This document shows, piece by piece, positions 1 to 6,395 of a stretch of 21,584 nt of DNA. The notes under the pieces are model-generated. The model searched no databases and was not told the origin of the DNA. It saw only the letters and a program-made list of their open reading frames with translations. This DNA is from an uncultured Clostridia bacterium (GTDB taxonomy: Bacteria; Bacillota; Clostridia; Christensenellales; Aristaeellaceae), in assembly GCA_946626395.1 (NCBI GenBank), contig CAMOUF010000003.1, positions 1-21,584 on the forward strand. The letters are read 5' to 3'. The stretch's first letter is position 1. Each line of letters begins with the position of its first letter. The position numbers and the translations under genes were made by a program.

Positions 1-328
1 CCATGAACAGATGATACTCTGGCAGCAAGGTTTCCACGGTGGAATCCTCAAAGTTAATGGCAGTGATGGTTCCATCGCTTTCACCGATGACACATTTGGG
101 GATGCCGCCCGCCAGAATGATGTCGCCTGGCTCAACCCGGTTCGTGGGCAAGACAAAGAAGAAGTCTTCGCCAATATCCATGACAAAGCTGTCACAGTTG
201 GTCATGCGTTTTTTCTTCGCGTCATAACTTCTGTATCCTGCCCTGGTTTTAATCGCGATCCCCCCGTCCATCGACAAGCGGCACAGACCAGGCGCCACTT
301 TTCCGCAAAGGCCGTCAAACAAACTCAT
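1..328 (-). CDS. Small conserved-looking protein of unknown function, N-terminal 109 residues (3' end outside window)
   Basis: The reading frame opens at ATG 328 behind a strong ribosome site (AAGGAGGA, about 7 nt upstream) and stays open to the window edge. The protein begins MSLFDGLCGKVAPGLCRLSM and later contains TNCDSFVMDIGEDFFFVLPT and VEPGDIILAGGIPKCVIGES. It has alternating short hydrophobic beta-type segments, no signal peptide and no transmembrane segment. The Gly-Asp turns (PGDIIL, SDGTITAINFED) suggest a small beta-barrel or beta-sandwich fold, which is inference only. It reminds me of uncharacterised short proteins in gut Clostridia, but I cannot assign a function. It is expressed from the strong promoter at 500-528, which is flanked by two operator-like palindromes, and has a leader of roughly 165 nt. 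That arrangement suggests tight control by a repressor. Confidence 0.75.
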   Translation of the reverse strand, partial: MSLFDGLCGKVAPGLCRLSMDGGIAIKTRAGYRSYDAKKKRMTNCDSFVMDIGEDFFFVLPTNRVEPGDIILAGGIPKCVIGESDGTITAINFEDSTVETLLPEYHLFM

Positions 329-354
329 ACGAATTCCTCCTTTTTCATTTTTTC

Positions 355-369
355 TCAGGCGTTGCCTGA
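355..369. repeat. Short inverted repeat in leader
   Basis: TCAGGC-GTT-GCCTGA has perfect 6-bp arms with a 3-nt loop. It lies between the larger leader hairpin and the ribosome site of the gene at 1-328. There is no T tract after it on the minus strand, so it is not a terminator. Confidence 0.4.
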
Positions 370-371
370 TT

Positions 372-419
372 GGAACAAGATTGTAAGAAATGTCATCGCA
401 ATATCATCAATCTTGTTCC
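372..419 (-). promoter_or_regulatory. Leader stem-loop with 12-bp perfect arms
   Basis: GGAACAAGATTG (372-383) and CAATCTTGTTCC (408-419) are perfect 12-bp complements around a 24-nt loop. The structure sits in the 5' leader of the gene at 1-328, and its left arm (minus-strand reading) overlaps the last codons of the possible leader peptide. No T tract follows, so it is more likely an RNA control or stability element than a terminator. Confidence 0.5.
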
Positions 420-460
420 GCAGCTGTTGAAGGCCGGTCCGGAGCCAGTACGCTGTTCAT
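407..460 (-). CDS. Possible 17-residue leader peptide (MNSVLAPDRPSTAAEQD)
   Basis: A short frame in the leader of the gene at 1-328 starts at ATG 460, preceded by AAAGGAG about 10 nt upstream, and ends at TGA 407-409. Its last codons (GAA CAA GAT TGA) lie exactly on the left arm of a 12-bp stem-loop (372-419). A ribosome completing the peptide would therefore melt that stem. This resembles a translational-attenuation leader, or it may be the remnant of a deleted gene. No homology is recognised, so confidence is low. Confidence 0.25.
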   Translation of the reverse strand: MNSVLAPDRPSTAAEQD

Positions 461-478
461 CGGAATCCGTCTCCTTTC

Positions 479-495
479 ATGGTCATTTTGACCAT
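479..495. promoter_or_regulatory. Operator-like palindrome overlapping the predicted transcription start
   Basis: ATGGTCA-TTT-TGACCAT is a perfect 7-bp inverted repeat with a 3-nt centre. It lies just downstream of the -10 box (500-505). Its core GTCA-TTT-TGAC is the same as the core of the second palindrome at 537-551, so one dimeric repressor probably binds both. Confidence 0.6.
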
Positions 496-499
496 AATT

Positions 500-528
500 A
501 GCATAACATAGAATTCCATTGATGTCAA
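500..528 (-). promoter_or_regulatory. Strong housekeeping promoter for the gene at 1-328
   Basis: On the minus strand TTGACA (528-523) is separated by 17 nt from TATGCT (505-500). The -35 is perfect and the -10 matches at four of six positions. Palindromes lie directly upstream of the -35 and directly downstream of the -10. Confidence 0.75.
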
Positions 529-536
529 TATCTTTT

Positions 537-551
537 TTGTCATTTTGACAA
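537..551. promoter_or_regulatory. Operator-like palindrome upstream of the -35 box
   Basis: TTGTCA-TTT-TGACAA is a perfect 6-bp inverted repeat with a 3-nt centre. Its centre is 57 bp from that of the palindrome at 479-495. The short spacer and AT-flanked GTCA/TGAC half-sites fit a winged-helix or TetR-type dimer. The regulator is not encoded in this window. Confidence 0.55.
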
Positions 552-741
552 TTTTTTCACGATGTTCATTTAGTGATTTTTGCATAGGAAGGATTGTCGG
601 AAACTTACTGCAATGGACACTGCTTTCTTTATCTCCCAAATCAAAATCCAAATACATCAGCGCCTGTGGAAAGCATGACGATATATTGATTGCGATAAAT
701 CCGTTCAAAAGCAAATAATGGCTCACTGCAAAAGTTTGTGG

Positions 742-779
742 GCGCGGACAGGACGTCCGCCACCGGCGGCTGTCCGCGC
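742..779. repeat. Large GC-rich hairpin
   Basis: GCGCGGACAG (742-751) pairs perfectly with CTGTCCGCGC (770-779). Inside, CCGCC-ACC-GGCGG forms a second stem, leaving only the bulge GACGT. There is no T tract on either side, so it does not look like an intrinsic terminator. It may be a dispersed palindromic element. Confidence 0.5.
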
Positions 780-896
780 TTCGTCCCCCTCCGAGAAAGC
801 AATCAAGGAATGACAGACGCCGATCTTCCTTTTCCAATGCTTTATGCAGGAAGGAGTTATGGATTGATTGATATTCCACAACATTTTGTATTGAAC

Positions 897-937
897 CAAA
901 TAAATTATGCCGGCACAGCCTTGATGGCCGTGCCGGC
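897..937 (-). terminator. Terminator of the murB-whiA-crh/nucleotidyltransferase operon
   Basis: GCCGGCAC (909-916) pairs with GTGCCGGC (930-937), and GCC-TTGAT-GGC extends the stem internally. On the minus strand the stem is followed by ATAATTTATTT, an imperfect but T-rich tail. It lies 45 nt past the stop of the fusion gene. Confidence 0.6.
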
Positions 938-957
938 TCGTTATGTTGATAAAGTTG

Positions 958-976
958 CCTAATTCCTATTGCCTAT
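958..976. repeat. Fragment of dispersed heptamer repeat
   Basis: The plus strand reads CCTAATTCCTATTGCCTAT. Its complement ATAGGCAATAGG matches the GCATTAG/GCAATAG heptamers at 8540-8569. It lies directly after the stop codon of the fusion gene. Confidence 0.35.
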
Positions 977-981
977 TTCTT

Positions 982-2010
982 TCATTGCTCATTGAGTTCC
1001 GACAGCGCGTCATAGCAGAAACTTTCCGCCTCACCCTCGTCATAGCTCATACCCAGGCCCGTTTCATAGGCGTTCATGGCGGCCTGGATCACCCGCTGAT
1101 GGCTGGACTCCATATGCTTTAAGGCCCATTCGCCCCCGGCCTTTTTGCTCAGGATCAAATTGGCCCGATAGAACGCCACAGCCCGGCACAGGTTCAGCAC
1201 ATAATAGACCGGACGCTCGTTCAAATGCTCCGGGGCATCCTCCAGATCCTGACGGATGGAGCAGAGGATATCCCGCCGGTTGGGCTGGCCGAACACACGC
1301 TGCACGCTGGGCCCGTAAATGGTCACGCCATAGGCGTAGAGGTTGGCGATATGGGAGGTCAGGTCCGGGTCCTCGCCGTGCATGCGGCTGCAAAAGCCCC
1401 GGGCGTCCCGCTCGTAATCCCGCAGATACATCCGGGAAAAATGCAGCTCAAAGGGCATGGGATAGGGGGCTTTTTCGCAATATTTTTCCAGCACCACGCT
1501 CATTTCAAAGCCCTCCGGCGGGGCTTCGGCGGACAGGGAATAGACCACCTCCACCAGCTCGATCTTCTTTTCAATGGTCAGGCGTCTGCGCACCACCACC
1601 AGAAAATCAATATCGCTGTGTTCCCACAAAAAGCAATGGGAGGCCAGAGAGCCATGGAGATAAATGCCCACCAGATTGTCCTGGAGAATATTGATATACC
1701 TTTCCTTCACATAGCGCATCAGGTTCACGGCGTCGGCGTAGTTTTTCGGCGGGCTGACGCCCCCGTCCAGCAGGGCGCAGATGGCGTCGCTGGCGGCCTG
1801 TTCGTCCTCCCCGTCCACGGTCAGAATCACCGGGTCCCGCCCCGTCACCCCCAGGCACAGAATGCCCAGCATGGATTTTCCGTTGAATGTGCGGTTTCTA
1901 TGCTCAAAAAGGATACAGGAAGAAAACTGGCTGGCGGTGTTCACCAGCTGTTCACTTTGTTTCCTGCTCATGGGCGTGATGCCCATCAGATTCAGCGCTT
2001 TCCTGATCAT
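982..2010 (-). CDS. Crh-like (HPr family) domain fused to an aminoglycoside-adenylyltransferase-like nucleotidyltransferase
   Basis: Residues 1-85 form an HPr/Crh domain. From ATG 2010 the first 29 residues align gap-free with Bacillus Crh, giving Ser at position 15 (His in HPr, Gln in Crh) and the regulatory Ser at exactly position 46 in NGKSMLGILCLGV. Residues from about 91 on match the ANT(3'')/AadA-type family: LHGS (118-121), the metal-binding HSDIDF (131-136, D133 and D135), a candidate base E169 in FEMSVV, then PFELHFS, PVYYVLNLCRAVAF and KKAGGEWAL typical of the C-terminal helical domain. The open frame extends to a GTG at 2025, but only 2010 gives the HPr N-terminus. The gene overlaps whiA by 59 nt, so it is translationally coupled. 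The Crh half cannot accept phosphate from Enzyme I but could be phosphorylated by HPr kinase. The nucleotidyltransferase substrate is unknown; aminoglycoside modification is possible but unproven. Confidence 0.88.
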   Translation of the reverse strand: MIRKALNLMGITPMSRKQSEQLVNTASQFSSCILFEHRNRTFNGKSMLGILCLGVTGRDPVILTVDGEDEQAASDAICALLDGGVSPPKNYADAVNLMRYVKERYINILQDNLVGIYLHGSLASHCFLWEHSDIDFLVVVRRRLTIEKKIELVEVVYSLSAEAPPEGFEMSVVLEKYCEKAPYPMPFELHFSRMYLRDYERDARGFCSRMHGEDPDLTSHIANLYAYGVTIYGPSVQRVFGQPNRRDILCSIRQDLEDAPEHLNERPVYYVLNLCRAVAFYRANLILSKKAGGEWALKHMESSHQRVIQAAMNAYETGLGMSYDEGEAESFCYDALSELNEQ

Positions 2011-2962
2011 CCTTGTGTTCCCCACCCTGTATTTGATCTTCCCGGATCAGAGCCATCAGCCGCTGCAAGCGGTGATGAACGCCGGATTTGCCCAGCGGCT
2101 TTTCCAGCATCTGGCCCAATTCCTCCAGGGAAGCTTCCGGATGCGTTTTTCTTGCCCGGGCGATCTCCCTGAGGTTCCCTGGCAGCGCGTTCAGCCCTTG
2201 TGCCGCTTCATACATTTCGATGGCCCGGGCCTGTTCGCCGCCCACGGACAATTGCTTTTTCAGGTTGGCCTCGTCGCAGTTGCGGGCCCGGTTGGCCTGG
2301 TTGCGGGCGTCCCGTCCGATGCGGGTGTTTTCCATGTCCATCAGCGCCCGGTGGGCCCCCATCAGGGCCAGGCAGTTGACCACGTCGTCTCCCCGGCGCA
2401 GATACACCACCTGCTCCTCCCGGCGCTGGACAGTTTTTGATTTGATGGCGCTTTTTTCCAGCATTTTCATCAGCGCCTCAGCCTGGGCCTCGGTGGCGGT
2501 AAACTCCAGTCGATAGCCGGAATCCGGGTTGGTCAGCGAGCCGCCCCCCAGAAAGGATGCCCGCACGAAGGCCGCCCGGCAGCAGCGCCGGGTCATGGCC
2601 GTTCGGGGCAGGCCCTTGTAGACCGGCCCGCTGTCTGACTCCTGCACCATGCGCAGGGCGATCAGGAGCTTCCGGCTTTCCGCCTCCGGCACCGTCAGAA
2701 TGGACAGCCGCCTGCCCCCCAGGCGCTTGTGACGGTTGAATTCCAATTGGGGCGTGATTTCCATGCGCCGCTTGAGCAAAAGAAAGATGCGCTTGGCCAC
2801 GGCGGCGTTTTCCGTTTCATATACCACCCGCACCCGTCCCCGCCCCGCCAGGCGCAGGGAGGCGCAGGTTTGGGTAAAGGCGCTCAGCTCCGCCAGCATG
2901 CAGCAGGGCTTCTCGGGCTGAACGCGGATCAATTCCTCTTTCACCTGGGAAGAAAAGCTCAT
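1952..2962 (-). CDS. whiA: WhiA, sporulation/cell-division transcription regulator
   Basis: This 336-residue protein has the WhiA architecture. The N-terminal homing-endonuclease-like region runs from MSFSSQVKEEL through RRCCRAAFVRASFLGGGSLTNP to YRLEF. The C-terminal helix-turn-helix contains NLREIARARKTHPEASLEEL and KSGVHHRLQRLM, the family signature. WhiA is a DNA-binding protein required for sporulation septation in Streptomyces and linked to cell division and chromosome segregation in Bacillus. The start ATG at 2962 overlaps the murB stop in an ATGA. The 3' end is overlapped by the Crh-fusion gene, conserving the whiA-crh order of Bacillus. The usual upstream partners rapZ (yvcJ) and yvcK are absent here. 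Confidence 0.95.
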   Translation of the reverse strand: MSFSSQVKEELIRVQPEKPCCMLAELSAFTQTCASLRLAGRGRVRVVYETENAAVAKRIFLLLKRRMEITPQLEFNRHKRLGGRRLSILTVPEAESRKLLIALRMVQESDSGPVYKGLPRTAMTRRCCRAAFVRASFLGGGSLTNPDSGYRLEFTATEAQAEALMKMLEKSAIKSKTVQRREEQVVYLRRGDDVVNCLALMGAHRALMDMENTRIGRDARNQANRARNCDEANLKKQLSVGGEQARAIEMYEAAQGLNALPGNLREIARARKTHPEASLEELGQMLEKPLGKSGVHHRLQRLMALIREDQIQGGEHKDDQESAESDGHHAHEQETK

Positions 2963-3864
2963 CTGTCACTCCCCACGATGCGCACCTCGGGCTCCAGCTT
3001 CACCCCGTACTGATCCGCCACTTTTTGCTGCACCGCGGCCATCAGGCCCAGAAAATCGGCGGCAGAAGCCCCGCCCCGGTTGATCAGGAACCCGGCATGC
3101 TTTTCGCTCACCTGGGCCCCGCCCACGGTCAGCCCCTTTAAGCCCGCCCCCTCGATCAGCGCCCCGGCGAAATGGCCCTTTGGACGCTTAAAAAAGGAAC
3201 CGGCGCTGGGATATTCCAGGGGCTGCTTTTCCCGGCGGCGGGAAGCAAAATCCCGCATAGCGGCGTCGATGTCCCCGTCCGACCCGGAAAGCAAAGAAAA
3301 GGTGACGCCGGTAATGATCCAGCCCTCTTCCATGGCCCGGCTGCGGCGGTAGCCATAATCCATTTCTGTCACGGGAATTTCGGTCACGGCGTCTCCCTTG
3401 AGCACCCGCAGGGACGAAATCACATTTGCCAGCTCCCCGCCATAGGCCCCGGCGTTCATATAAGCGCCGCCGCCCACCGTGCCGGGAATGCCATGGGCAA
3501 ATTCCAGGCCCGTCAAATGATGCTCCTGTGCGGCCCTGGCCACGGCGCTCAGCAGCGCCCCCGCCTGGGCGTAAATCCGGTTTCCTTTGCATTCCACCTG
3601 GGAAAAGCCTTTCCCAAGCCTGATCACCAGGCCGCGAAAGCCTCCGTCCCGCACCAGCACATTAGAGCCATTGCCCAGCAGCAGCACGGGGATTTCCCTG
3701 TCCCGGGCCGCCCGAAGCAGGGAAAGCAGCTGGGCTTCGCTCTCGGGCTCCGCAAAATAATCTGCGGGACCGCCCACCCGGAGCGTGGTAAATTTATCCA
3801 AAGTTACATGTTCGGCGACTGGGACCGAACGAATTCCGTCATTGAAATTTTCAAAAAAAGACAT
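2959..3864 (-). CDS. murB: UDP-N-acetylenolpyruvoylglucosamine reductase MurB
   Basis: This is the FAD-dependent reductase that makes UDP-MurNAc, the second committed step of peptidoglycan precursor synthesis, in the cytoplasm. The 301-residue protein shows the full family pattern: TTLRVGGPAD (26-35), the FAD-binding LLGNGSNVLV (62-71), GIPGTVGGGAYMNAGAYGGE (125-144), YRRSR (172-176), SAGSFFKRP with the proton-donor Ser223, and EPEVRIVG with Glu293. The length is normal for the short (type II) MurB of Gram-positives. It is the first gene of the operon with whiA and the Crh fusion, and is driven by the promoter at 3887-3915. The ribosome site (GGGGAG, about 11 nt upstream) is moderate. Confidence 0.96.
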   Translation of the reverse strand: MSFFENFNDGIRSVPVAEHVTLDKFTTLRVGGPADYFAEPESEAQLLSLLRAARDREIPVLLLGNGSNVLVRDGGFRGLVIRLGKGFSQVECKGNRIYAQAGALLSAVARAAQEHHLTGLEFAHGIPGTVGGGAYMNAGAYGGELANVISSLRVLKGDAVTEIPVTEMDYGYRRSRAMEEGWIITGVTFSLLSGSDGDIDAAMRDFASRRREKQPLEYPSAGSFFKRPKGHFAGALIEGAGLKGLTVGGAQVSEKHAGFLINRGGASAADFLGLMAAVQQKVADQYGVKLEPEVRIVGSDR

Positions 3865-3886
3865 TTTCGATCATTCTCCCCATTCC

Positions 3887-3915
3887 ATTATAACAAAAAT
3901 CCCGCCGCACCGCAA
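3887..3915 (-). promoter_or_regulatory. Promoter of the murB-whiA operon
   Basis: On the minus strand TTGCGG (3915-3910) is followed after 17 nt by a perfect TATAAT (3892-3887). The terminator hairpin for the upstream operon (3901-3925) overlaps the -35 box and most of the spacer. Confidence 0.6.
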
Positions 3916-3925
3916 GTGCCGCGGG
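3895..3925 (-). terminator. Terminator of the moxR-DUF58-transglutaminase operon, nested in the murB promoter
   Basis: CCCGC-C-GCAC (3901-3910) pairs with GTGC-C-GCGGG (3916-3925) around the loop CGCAA. On the minus strand the stem is followed by ATTTTTG. It lies about 175 nt past the stop codon of the transglutaminase gene, and its T tract lies between the -35 and -10 of the murB promoter. Confidence 0.5.
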
Positions 3926-4100
3926 AGCTATTTTATACGTTTTTTAGCACTTTTATACCATTTGTTCCATGATTCGGATACCTGATGCAATTTTCGTCAT
4001 TTTTTTGTGCACGTTGCGCAGATTCTTTCATACCCCGCCAGGGGCTCCAAGGAGAAGCGAGCTTCTTTTGCCAGCATTTTCCTGCTCTATTACTCTTCCC

Positions 4101-6395
4101 CTATCCTTTCCGGAAGGAGAACACCCGCCGGAGGGCCAGGCAGAATCGGGCCCAGGGGGAGGCAGCCTTCCGCAGGGCCAGATACGTCCGCTGGAAGGGC
4201 TGGGCGTCCATCCGATGGCGGCCGTAGAGCCAGGCGGCATAGGCGTCCGTCAGGGGCATCACCGAAGGCAGCCCAGTTTTTCCCAGAGAGGCATCCGCCC
4301 GGACGGCAAAGTCATGGAGGGTTTCCATGGGCTGGCGGCGAAGGTTCCGGCGGTTCAGCAGGGCGCACACCCCGGAATAGAGGATCACAGGAGCTTTGTC
4401 CGGATGCCGGGCGGCCCGGCGCACAGGCTCGGTGAAATAGACCCGAAGGCCGACGAACGCTATCAGGGCCAGAAGCAGCACCAGCCACCAGGGGAAGCCG
4501 CCTTCCTCTTCCCTTTCGATGGGCTCCGGCGGCTGGACGGAGGGCGGCGTGGGGGATGCCTGCCCCGGCGCGGGGGGCGGAGGCGTTGGCGTGGGTCCGT
4601 TCTCCTGAGGGCCGTTTTCCGGCTCCTGGGTAGGTGCGGGGGTGGGCGTTTCCCCGGGGGCGTCGGAGGGCGCCTGGGTGGGCTCCGGCGTAGGCGTGGG
4701 CAGCGGCGTGGGCGTGGGCTGTTCCTGCCGGGAGGAGCCGCCGCTTTCCTCCGGGGCCTCGTCGGGGTTATTGTCGCTGCGGGGAGTGGGGTCAAATTCC
4801 AGCCAGCCAAAGCCGTTCAGGTAGATTTCCGTCCAGGCGTGGGCGTGTTCCCCGGTGACCACGGTGATACCGCTGTCGTTGGGCATGGCTACGTAGCCCG
4901 TCACATACCTGGCGGGCACCCCGGCGATGCGGCACAGCACCGTCATAGCAGAGGCGAAATAGGTGCAGTAGCCCTGCTTTTCCCCGATGAGAAACCAAGC
5001 CACAAAATCCACCGACTCCGGCGGGGCGTCCACGTTCAGGTTATAGCGGTAATTGCGCCGAAGATAATCCCGGATGGCAACAGCCTTTTCATAGGGCGTT
5101 TCGCAGCCCTGGGTGATGGCGGCGGCCAGGTCATAGATTTCTTTTTGAATATGGGTGGGCAGTTGCAGGTAATCCTTGATGACCTCCCCGTACCGGGGGT
5201 CCTCCATCCCGGCATTTTCCCGGATCAGGGCTTCCGTGGCCCTGCTGCCGGGGGCCAGGGGCAGATAGGTCAGGGTATAGCTGTCCCCCGCTTCCACGTT
5301 GCGGGTGAGGAAGTATTCCCCCGCCGCATTGTAATAGAGCACCATTCTGTCCCCGTCCATCTGCAGGGTGCGGGTATGGGAGGGGGCGAACAGGGTGGTG
5401 GTGCCGGGGTTTAAAAAATGCACCGTCGTGGTCAGGGGCTCTGTGTCCCCGTCCCCGGAAAGGGGCTTGTCCAGGTCGAAAATCGTTTCCCGCAGGCTCA
5501 AATACCGGGGCGACACGGACAGATACCGCCGGGAAGACAGGGTGTCGTACCAATTGAGGCCGTTATACTGATCGTAGGTTTTGCCCCGAAGCAGCACCGT
5601 GCGCCGGGTATTCACCTCCATCACGGAATGATCCACCGGCTCCGCCGGCCCACCCAGGCGCTCGTCCAAGGGTTGGTAGCCCTCGGCGGTGAGGGAGAAG
5701 GCAGCCCGGTACTGGTTGAAGAACAAATAATCCTCCACGAAATGGCGGATGTTTTCCGCGGTTTCCTTGAAGGGCGACACCGGCTTCATCCGGGCGGGCA
5801 AAAGCAGAAAGGCCAGGGCAGCCAGCAGCACGGCCACCGGCAGCGGGGAGAGCTTTTTTCCGTCCTGCCAGGCCATCAGCAGCAGCACCCCCGCGGCGGC
5901 GGGCAGGGCCATCAAAAGAAGCTCCTCCTGTTGGCCGAAGAGAAAGGCGATGCCGATGAGGCTCACCACCGTAAACACCGCCAGGGGCACGGTCCGGTCC
6001 CAGTAGAGGGCGGCCCCCAGCAGGGAAAACAAAAGGCACACCGTGGCCCGGGCCGCTCCTGCGTAAAAGGTCATGGCGTCGGGGCTGCCCTGGAAGGAGA
6101 GCCAGGCCGCCTTGCCCATCTGAATCAGGGTATGGACAGGGCCGCCGCCCAGCATTCCCCAGGCTCCCAGGGCCAGTAGCGCCCCCAGGAAAATCAGGCC
6201 CTTATGGGGAAACTTTATCTGAAACAGCCCGTAAAAAAGCAGCGTAAACAAAGCACACAAAGGAATCACCGGCCACGCCGCCTGCAAGGGGGCGAAGGCC
6301 CGGAACACCGTCAGGCTCATGCCCACGCTCAGCAGCAGCGCGGTGCAGTAGCCCAGCAGCGCCCCTTTCCAGGTTTGATCAAGCAGGCGTGACAT
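4101..6395 (-). CDS. Transglutaminase-like membrane protein (TgpA type)
   Basis: This 764-residue polytopic protein has hydrophobic segments through roughly residues 1-200 and then an extracytoplasmic transglutaminase-like domain. The catalytic triad is visible: Cys477 in KQGYCTYFASAM, His519 in EHAHAWTEI and Asp535 in WLEFDPTP. A Pro/Thr/Glu-rich linker (PTPTPLPTPTPEPTQAP and further repeats) follows, then one transmembrane segment (WWLVLLLALIAFVGLRVYF) and a C-terminal DUF4129-like cytoplasmic tail with LHDFAVRADASLG. The start overlaps the DUF58 gene by 17 nt and has GGAGG 6 nt upstream. Proteins of this type usually sit with moxR and DUF58 genes and probably act on envelope proteins. The substrate is not known. 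It ends in TAG. Confidence 0.9.
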   Translation of the reverse strand: MSRLLDQTWKGALLGYCTALLLSVGMSLTVFRAFAPLQAAWPVIPLCALFTLLFYGLFQIKFPHKGLIFLGALLALGAWGMLGGGPVHTLIQMGKAAWLSFQGSPDAMTFYAGAARATVCLLFSLLGAALYWDRTVPLAVFTVVSLIGIAFLFGQQEELLLMALPAAAGVLLLMAWQDGKKLSPLPVAVLLAALAFLLLPARMKPVSPFKETAENIRHFVEDYLFFNQYRAAFSLTAEGYQPLDERLGGPAEPVDHSVMEVNTRRTVLLRGKTYDQYNGLNWYDTLSSRRYLSVSPRYLSLRETIFDLDKPLSGDGDTEPLTTTVHFLNPGTTTLFAPSHTRTLQMDGDRMVLYYNAAGEYFLTRNVEAGDSYTLTYLPLAPGSRATEALIRENAGMEDPRYGEVIKDYLQLPTHIQKEIYDLAAAITQGCETPYEKAVAIRDYLRRNYRYNLNVDAPPESVDFVAWFLIGEKQGYCTYFASAMTVLCRIAGVPARYVTGYVAMPNDSGITVVTGEHAHAWTEIYLNGFGWLEFDPTPRSDNNPDEAPEESGGSSRQEQPTPTPLPTPTPEPTQAPSDAPGETPTPAPTQEPENGPQENGPTPTPPPPAPGQASPTPPSVQPPEPIEREEEGGFPWWLVLLLALIAFVGLRVYFTEPVRRAARHPDKAPVILYSGVCALLNRRNLRRQPMETLHDFAVRADASLGKTGLPSVMPLTDAYAAWLYGRHRMDAQPFQRTYLALRKAASPWARFCLALRRVFSFRKG

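Larger units (their letters stand above)
529..908. other. AT-rich intergenic stretch without a convincing gene
   Basis: Open frames on both strands here lack ribosome sites, coding-like composition or recognisable domains. One plus-strand ATG at 852 follows AAGGAG, but its frame closes after two codons. The stretch holds the upstream operator and one large GC-rich hairpin (742-779), with a terminator hairpin at its left-gene side. Confidence 0.55.

Noticed and set aside
742..779. Hairpin as an intrinsic terminator
   Set aside because: No T tract follows on either strand, and a better terminator for the same operon lies at 897-937.
457..879. 140-residue minus-strand open frame
   Set aside because: It spans the promoter, both operators and the GC-rich hairpin, has no ribosome site and no domain-like pattern.
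738..962. 74-residue plus-strand open frame
   Set aside because: It runs through two strong hairpins, one of which is the terminator of the opposite operon, and lacks a ribosome site at its start.
1225..2172. Long plus-strand frames of 200-460 residues opposite whiA, the transglutaminase, moxR, patB, pepV and manA
   Set aside because: They are antisense shadows of GC-rich real genes; the His/Gln/Arg/Pro-rich translations show no family motifs.
4101..4103. Genome-wide reassignment of TAG to an amino acid
   Set aside because: The transglutaminase and SpoIIR-like genes end naturally at TAG, and reading through adds only non-coding-like sequence, so the fprA TAGs are better treated as a local lesion or readthrough.
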